A stretch of 21,457 bases of DNA from Euprymna scolopes. Its lineage: Eukaryota; Mollusca; Cephalopoda; Sepiida; Sepiolidae. The position numbers were made by a program, and so were the translations under genes. A model generated the notes under the pieces. The model saw nothing but the letters and a program-made list of their open reading frames with translations, was not told the DNA's origin and ran no database searches. The stretch covers positions 113,027,572 to 113,049,028 of the forward strand of contig CM044499.1 of NCBI GenBank assembly GCA_024364805.1, given 5' to 3'. Positions 16,909-21,457 of this stretch are shown here, piece by piece; the first letter of the stretch is position 1; every line of letters begins with the position of its first letter.

Positions 16909-17628
16909 ATTGTACTGCTAGGTGTGTCAGAGATTTCATAAAAAATAGAGAATAATTCCACCCCGTATTTCCAAGCTTATAACTCCTCGAAAAATGTAAT
17001 TCAAGCCCTATTTTTTTCATTTAAAGGAGCAAGGACCAAGGTTTAAAAAACAAAAAAAAAACAAAAAAAAGCAAACAACGTGTTTTTTTTTTAAAAGGTT
17101 TTAAACTTCGGAATTTGCAGGTAAATTTCTAAAAAACATTACTTTTTTTTGTTTTAAATTTGAATACCTTATTTATTGACCTTTTCTCTTCAATTTGTGA
17201 CATATAACACTTTGGTGAGTAAATTAATTATTTACTTTTTAATAGACACTTGAAAATGGGGGGGGGCGTGAATTAAAAAAAAAAACTTTGTCTAAAATAT
17301 TATATTCAGTTTATTGGAAAGAGCATAAAATTTCACATTGACCCTGAAAATATCGTAAAAATAGAATCAATAGAAAATTTTGATAGATTTTTAAAGTTTA
17401 AAAATTGAAAAATGTTGAGTTCGTAAAATTCATTATTGCTTTAAAAAAAAAATTTTCTTTTACCTTTTAAAACAACTTTAATAGTTTATTTTAAAAGTAT
17501 AATCCATAAAGAAAATAAACAACCCACTTTTAAAAGAGAAATTACAAGTTTTTTCATATTTTATTCGCAGTTTCGTGTTAGGGGTGTCAAAAATCCTACA
17601 AAAATTCTGATACACCTATTGTACTGCT
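16909..17628. mobile_element. 698-bp TIR element (MULE-like MITE candidate) inside LINE copy 4
   Basis: The inserted unit is 16920-17617. ATTGTACTGCT is duplicated exactly on both sides (16909-16919 and 17618-17628), and removing one copy plus the insert restores the LINE reading frame. Ends are short inverted repeats, AGGTGTGTCAGAGATTT at the left and AGGTGTATCAGAATTTT (reverse complement) at the right. The boundary could shift by one base each side (TAGGTGT...ACACCTA), giving a 9-bp duplication, typical of Mutator-like elements. The interior is AT-rich with homopolymer runs and no coding capacity. A second copy begins at 21216. Confidence 0.8.
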
Positions 17629-17679
17629 GCAGTAGATGTCTCACTCTTGATATAATCCTCTACTTTTACAAGAGACAAA

Positions 17680-18497
17680 TCTATATATCTATAAAAGTGA
17701 AAGTCTCTGCCTGTCTGTTAGTCTATCTGTGTACATTTCCCTATGCAATAACTGTCAATTTTCAGTCTACAGACTCGAAATTTGATATACAGAGTACTGA
17801 GATTTGGGTAAATCTTTGCAATCCGTTTTTGGCCAGAAATTTGGCTGTTAAGGAGTCAAAGTTCAACGATTTGACCTTTGAGAACTCTACCAAACTCCTA
17901 CGACAATTTTAGGTCTAACCAACTGAATTTTTAGATTCTTGGCTACGGATCTAACTTAATAACTTGATTTGACCCCAAAACAAAGATTAAGGGGCCATAA
18001 TAAGGGTCAAAGTGTAAAAAATGACCTCTGCAGTCTCTACAAAATTACTCACACAATTTCTGGTCTAAACATTTAAAATTTTACATAAATGGTATAAAGA
18101 GATAAGGCAAGCTCTTTAATCGGGTTTGGTCGAAAATGTGAGCTACCAATATATAAATGTATGTATGTATGTTTGCATTTCTGCTTAAACCTTTCGTCAG
18201 AGGAGACGGATTTTCACAAGATCAGTATTGTTTTGAAGCTTGACCCTTCAAACGACAAATACCGAAAAATTGGCTAAAAACATTAATTTCTTCACCCTCA
18301 ACTGTGCGCTTTTCTACAGGGAGGGGTCGCTTTTTTTCGCCGGTATTTTCGAAAGTCATCCCCTCTTTTCGATTGTCTAGCCTTAATTTAAACCTACTCA
18401 CTTCCGGTTTGGCGGTGATCGTAACAGCAAAAACGTCAGTTTTTTCCCCGTTCTTTTCCTCCTTTGCGGTACGGGTTTGAGCCTGCCTTCTTACTAC

Positions 18498-18531
<34 letters not shown>

Positions 18532-18576
18532 CAACACACATCCAAACACTCGAGCCACGCCGGACTGAAATGCTAG
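17680..18576 (+). mobile_element. 897-bp non-autonomous Helitron inside LINE copy 4
   Basis: The insert begins TCTATATATCTATAAAAGTG with the Helitron 5'-TC and a GTCTCTGCCTGTCTGT run. It ends ...GCCGGACTGAAATGCTAG (CTAG at 18573-18576) and lies between host A (17679) and T (18577) with no target duplication, as Helitrons do. Removing it restores CAA-ATT-CGT-CAA and the LINE peptide YFYKRQIRQKMEYC, matching YLYKSLIRPRMEYC in copy 3. There is no Rep or helicase domain. It holds a T29 run (about 18501-18529) and a GC-richer segment (18290-18500) of unknown origin. The usual 3' hairpin is weak. Confidence 0.85.
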
Positions 18577-19098
18577 TTCGTCAAAAAATGGAGTACTGTT
18601 TCCACATCCATGGAGAAGCTGCTCAGGGCACCATTTCCTTGCCTTGACAGGATATAAAATAGACTTCGAAATTTGGTGGAAGATGTCCTATTCTCTTCTC
18701 TGCTGCCCTTTTCTCACATAAGACACATTGTGAGCCTCTCTCTGCTCTATCGTTATTTTCATAACTGGTGCTCTGGTTCCTTCGTGTAAATCTTAAGAAA
18801 CAAACACCTAACTAGCAGCAACATCTAGCAGCAGTTTTCCTTACTCTCTGTCTGTGCCTAAATCTAAACGAAAATTCCATGAGCAGAGTTTTATTCCAGA
18901 AGTGCTTGTCTGTGGGATATAACTCCATGGAGCTGCGTCCCGGCAGATTATTGCATGGTCGTTTTCTAGTCCAACGTGAACAGGTTCTTAAAGAGCCGTC
19001 CTCTGAAATAACATAATTTCCATCACGGTACAAATTAACCCTTATCCTTGAGTGGTCCCCGGGTCATGATAATAGGTGACTTTATGATATAAAAAAAA

Positions 19099-19203
19099 TT
19101 TAACTCTGTTCTTATTGAGCTTAATGCATTTTGCTAAGCTTTCGAGAACTGGATGATATATTTTGCCCCATTAGCACTTATGTTCAACGATGCTTTAAAA
19201 AAA

Positions 19204-19234
<31 letters not shown>

Positions 19235-19394
19235 GACGATTTCTGCATTTGAATAGCACATGAAATGCAAAAAATACTTAAGTATAAACAGAGTCCCAAA
19301 TAAAAAAATGTAGTTAGGAGGGGCGGGAGCTCTGTAATCCGCCATACACAGACTGTTGAGAAACTGATGTGACTAGCGAAGTAGAAAAAAAAAA
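19099..19394. other. AT-rich spacer
   Basis: A-rich runs (19196-19233) occur; no gene or repeat family is recognised. Confidence 0.5.
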
Positions 19395-19397
19395 ATT

Positions 19398-19805
19398 CAA
19401 TCCGTATTATTGGGATTCATCGAACTACTGTTCTCATCTTGAGTGTCATTTCCTCAACGTTTCGATCGATGTAACTTCCGACCTTCTTTTGGTGCATCTT
19501 GTCGAACTCGAGAATGCTTCTGTTGAACTCGGAAAATTTGACGGAATTTCGACCGGGACTCTTTATTTACTTCACGGGGGTAGCATGCGCTCGTTCCGTC
19601 AGCCTTGACTAGATAAAGGGCCTAATTAATTCGCAATTGCATTTTCAATTCCAAATTCCCGAGTTCGACAGAAACTTTTCTGGGGTCGACAAGATACACA
19701 TGAATGAAGATCGGAGGTTACATCGATCGAACCGTTGTAAAAAAAAAAAATGGCACTCAAAATGAGAACAGTAGTCCGATAAATCCAAATACGAATAACC
19801 AATTC
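19398..19805. repeat. Foldback (MITE-like) element with about 140-bp arms
   Basis: The left arm (about 19400-19545) and right arm (about 19645-19800) are diverged reverse complements. Matching landmarks are ACTACTGTTCTCATCTTGAG with ACTACTGTTCTCATTTTGAG, TTTCGATCGATGTAACTTCC with GTTCGATCGATGTAACCTCC, and CTTGTCGAACTC with CTTGTCGACCCC. The centre is near 19600. The arms differ by an A/T-run length change and many substitutions, so it is old. No target duplication could be defined. Confidence 0.7.
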
Positions 19806-20972
19806 TCATCTGATGAATTCAGAAACGTAAAATCATCATTTTTGTTTACGCGATACTGTAAAGTAAATATAATATTTTTTTGCACGTGGTACTAAAAAAC
19901 TATTACGATTTTTCACGGGTTAATTTTCCACATACGTTCGCAGCGTTCAAATTTAATATAAATTCATCCGCTTGCTAATAAATCTTGTATCATTCTCTTA
20001 TTTTCCTCAGGGTTCTAAGATAATGCAATTATAAAAACAATACAAAAACCATTGTAAAATATTTGACAGATGTCTGTACTCTTAAAGCTCAAGAATTTTG
20101 GCGAACATATTCATATAAAATGATTTCTTTTGTCGATAAAAATAATCTAATTTCTTATCAGATTTTCGTTCTGGATTGTCTTAAGAAACATTGATGCAGT
20201 TTGGTTTTGATATTCTTAACTCTTTGTAGACAGAATTCTCCTCTATTTTTATTATCAACTCCAAAGTCTTCAGTTAATCATCGTGATCGGATGTAAAAAC
20301 TTGTTTCAGATCAACATTTTATTCCTGACTTTTAAATTATTTATTGAATCGTTATTGTTTTCCTTGTAATTCGTTGCCATCTATACACATTATTTCTTTC
20401 TATTTAGAGTTCCTCACTGTAACTACTACTTTCTTTTTTATAAATTTCGTTTATTTTTATATAACTCAAATACATATTTGCACTACAGAGCAACTGTGAT
20501 ATCGACCAGATTTATAGGAAATAAATATGAGCTGCGAGACAGCAAGATCCTTGTTTACATCACATTTGAATTTTGAATGGTTCTGAAAACAGGGCGTGTG
20601 AAGGAATTCCGACGGCATGTGGTTTGAGAAGAAAAAAAACTATTAGAGTAGGAACCGTCTCGACATCTAGGTATCTCTACAGTGAAAGCATGAGATTCTG
20701 CTGCTTGTCGGTTCAGTTAAGGGTATTTCCATTAAAGAGGCAAGTGAGTTTAAAGTGCAGTAAGTTTATTGGAACATATCCTGTACAAGTACATGCAAAA
20801 AAAAGCACAGGGGTGTAATAGAAGCTGTAGATTTATATATAACATGCGGCTTATTAGGTAAGATATTTTTACACCGATCAAAAGGGAGAAATTAGGGATT
20901 GATGTGCCATCCTATATGTAGCAACAACACCTCACGTGCGGACTAATAGCGAGGGTTTCCTTTTTATCCTTT
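19806..20972. other. AT-rich stretch without a recognised gene
   Basis: Only short open frames and T-rich runs are seen. The 81-codon open frame at 20573-20818 matches no family I know and has no supporting context. Confidence 0.5.
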
Positions 20973-20998
20973 ACTAGCAGAGGCACCCGACGCTTCCT

Positions 20999-21205
20999 GG
21001 TCGTAAAATACGCTTAAATATGATATTTTAATTTATGTAGATTTCGTATTTATCATTATAGAGTCAGTTATTTCATATTATATTGTATCCAATATGTAAT
21101 CATGATTTCAAAAGTAAAAAAAAATGACTTGAGTGCCATGAGATTGAATCGAAATCGAAACCAAAGTATAACAAAACAGTTTCATAATTGAGACTATGTC
21201 TACAC
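20999..21205 (-). mobile_element. tRNA-derived SINE family 1, minus-strand copy
   Basis: On the minus strand TTTGGTTTCGATTTCGATTC (B box with a small duplication) is followed by TGGCACTCAAGTCAT, a T-run and a long AT-rich tail ending ATATTTAAGCGTATTTTACG. The tail aligns along its length with the copy ending at 12853 (+). The A-box region is diverged. Confidence 0.65.
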
Positions 21206-21215
21206 GTTAAGCACT

Positions 21216-21457
21216 AGGTGTGTCAGAAATTTCGTGAAAAATATTGAATAATTCTACCCCGTCTTTCCGAGCTTATAACTCCTCGAAAACGAAAAATGTA
21301 ATTCAAGCCCTAACTTTTTTTTCAATTAAAGGAGCAAGGTTTCATTTAAAAAACAAAAATTAAAAAAAAAACGTGTTTTTTTTTTTTAAATAAAAGGTTT
21401 TAAATTTCGGATTTCCTGGCAAATTTCTAAAAAAACACTACTTTTTTTGTTTTAAAT
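21216..21457. mobile_element. Second copy of the 698-bp TIR element, cut by the window end
   Basis: It starts AGGTGTGTCAGAAATTTC and follows 16920-17159 base for base apart from scattered changes, through CTTATAACTCCTCGAAAA, AATTCAAGCCCTA, and GTTTTAAAT at the window end. The other terminus lies outside. Confidence 0.85.

Larger units (their letters stand above)
16872..19098 (+). mobile_element. LINE copy 4: older fragment split by two insertions
   Basis: Three LINE segments form one copy: 16872-16919 (VVKIIRKMVGSLYC), 17629-17679 (CSRCLTLDIILYFYKRQ), and 18577-19098 (MEYCFHIHGEAA, a decayed C terminus, a 3' UTR with CCTTGAGTGGTCCCC, and A8 at 19091-19098). Segment edges align exactly once the two inserted elements are removed. 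It starts directly after the poly(A) of copy 3, 5'-truncated in the RT thumb. Many stops and shifts show it is older than copy 3. Confidence 0.85.

Noticed and set aside
18222-18500. 92-codon minus-strand open frame in the Helitron
   Set aside because: It is low-complexity and charged (many K, E and R) with no domain. It could mark captured sequence, but is not supported as a gene.
20573-20818. 81-codon open frame
   Set aside because: The translation resembles no known protein and nothing around it supports a gene.

Overview
**Organism.** The window is strongly AT-rich eukaryotic, almost certainly animal, DNA. It is full of (TA)n and (TG)n microsatellites and old transposable elements and has no bacterial gene organisation. 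Non-LTR retrotransposons, tRNA-derived SINEs with long AT-rich tails, a Penelope-like element with a GIY-YIG remnant, mariner, a Helitron and many foldback MITEs suggest a repeat-rich mollusc, most likely a cephalopod. The species call is inference; the element calls rest on sequence. I find no complete host gene, only one candidate 60-nt exon (444-503).

**Layout.** 1-2200: AT-rich intergenic DNA, microsatellites, the candidate exon and a small inverted-repeat block. 2200-4000: a hAT-like end, a 59-bp hairpin, SINE copies of two families and (TA)n tracts. 4000-5260: nothing recognisable. 5279-5570: a foldback element and a short hairpin. 5567-8260: two Penelope-like 3' ends in inverted orientation flank a minus-strand LINE fragment; just past the right-hand one lies a complete hammerhead ribozyme motif between two (TA)n tracts. 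8386-8527: a MITE with a 7-bp target duplication. 8691-11213: minus-strand LINE pieces joined out of order. 11214-13496: AT-rich DNA with a SINE, a Helitron-like fragment and a purine-rich stretch. 13497-14384: an internally deleted mariner. 14505-16871: the best-preserved LINE copy, 5'-truncated, with a reverse-transcriptase frame broken by one in-frame stop. 16872-19098: an older LINE fragment split by two clean insertions, a 698-bp TIR element and an 897-bp Helitron. 19400-19805: a large foldback element. 19806-20990: nothing recognisable. 20999-21457: a SINE copy and the start of a second copy of the 698-bp element.

**How the parts relate.** Relative ages can be read from nesting: the LINE at 16872-19098 is older than both insertions in it. 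The most interesting item is the hammerhead at 8213-8256: all conserved core bases are present and all three helices pair without mismatch. It sits downstream of, and on the same strand as, a Penelope-like GIY-YIG remnant, matching the known association of type I hammerheads with Penelope-like elements and retrozymes.
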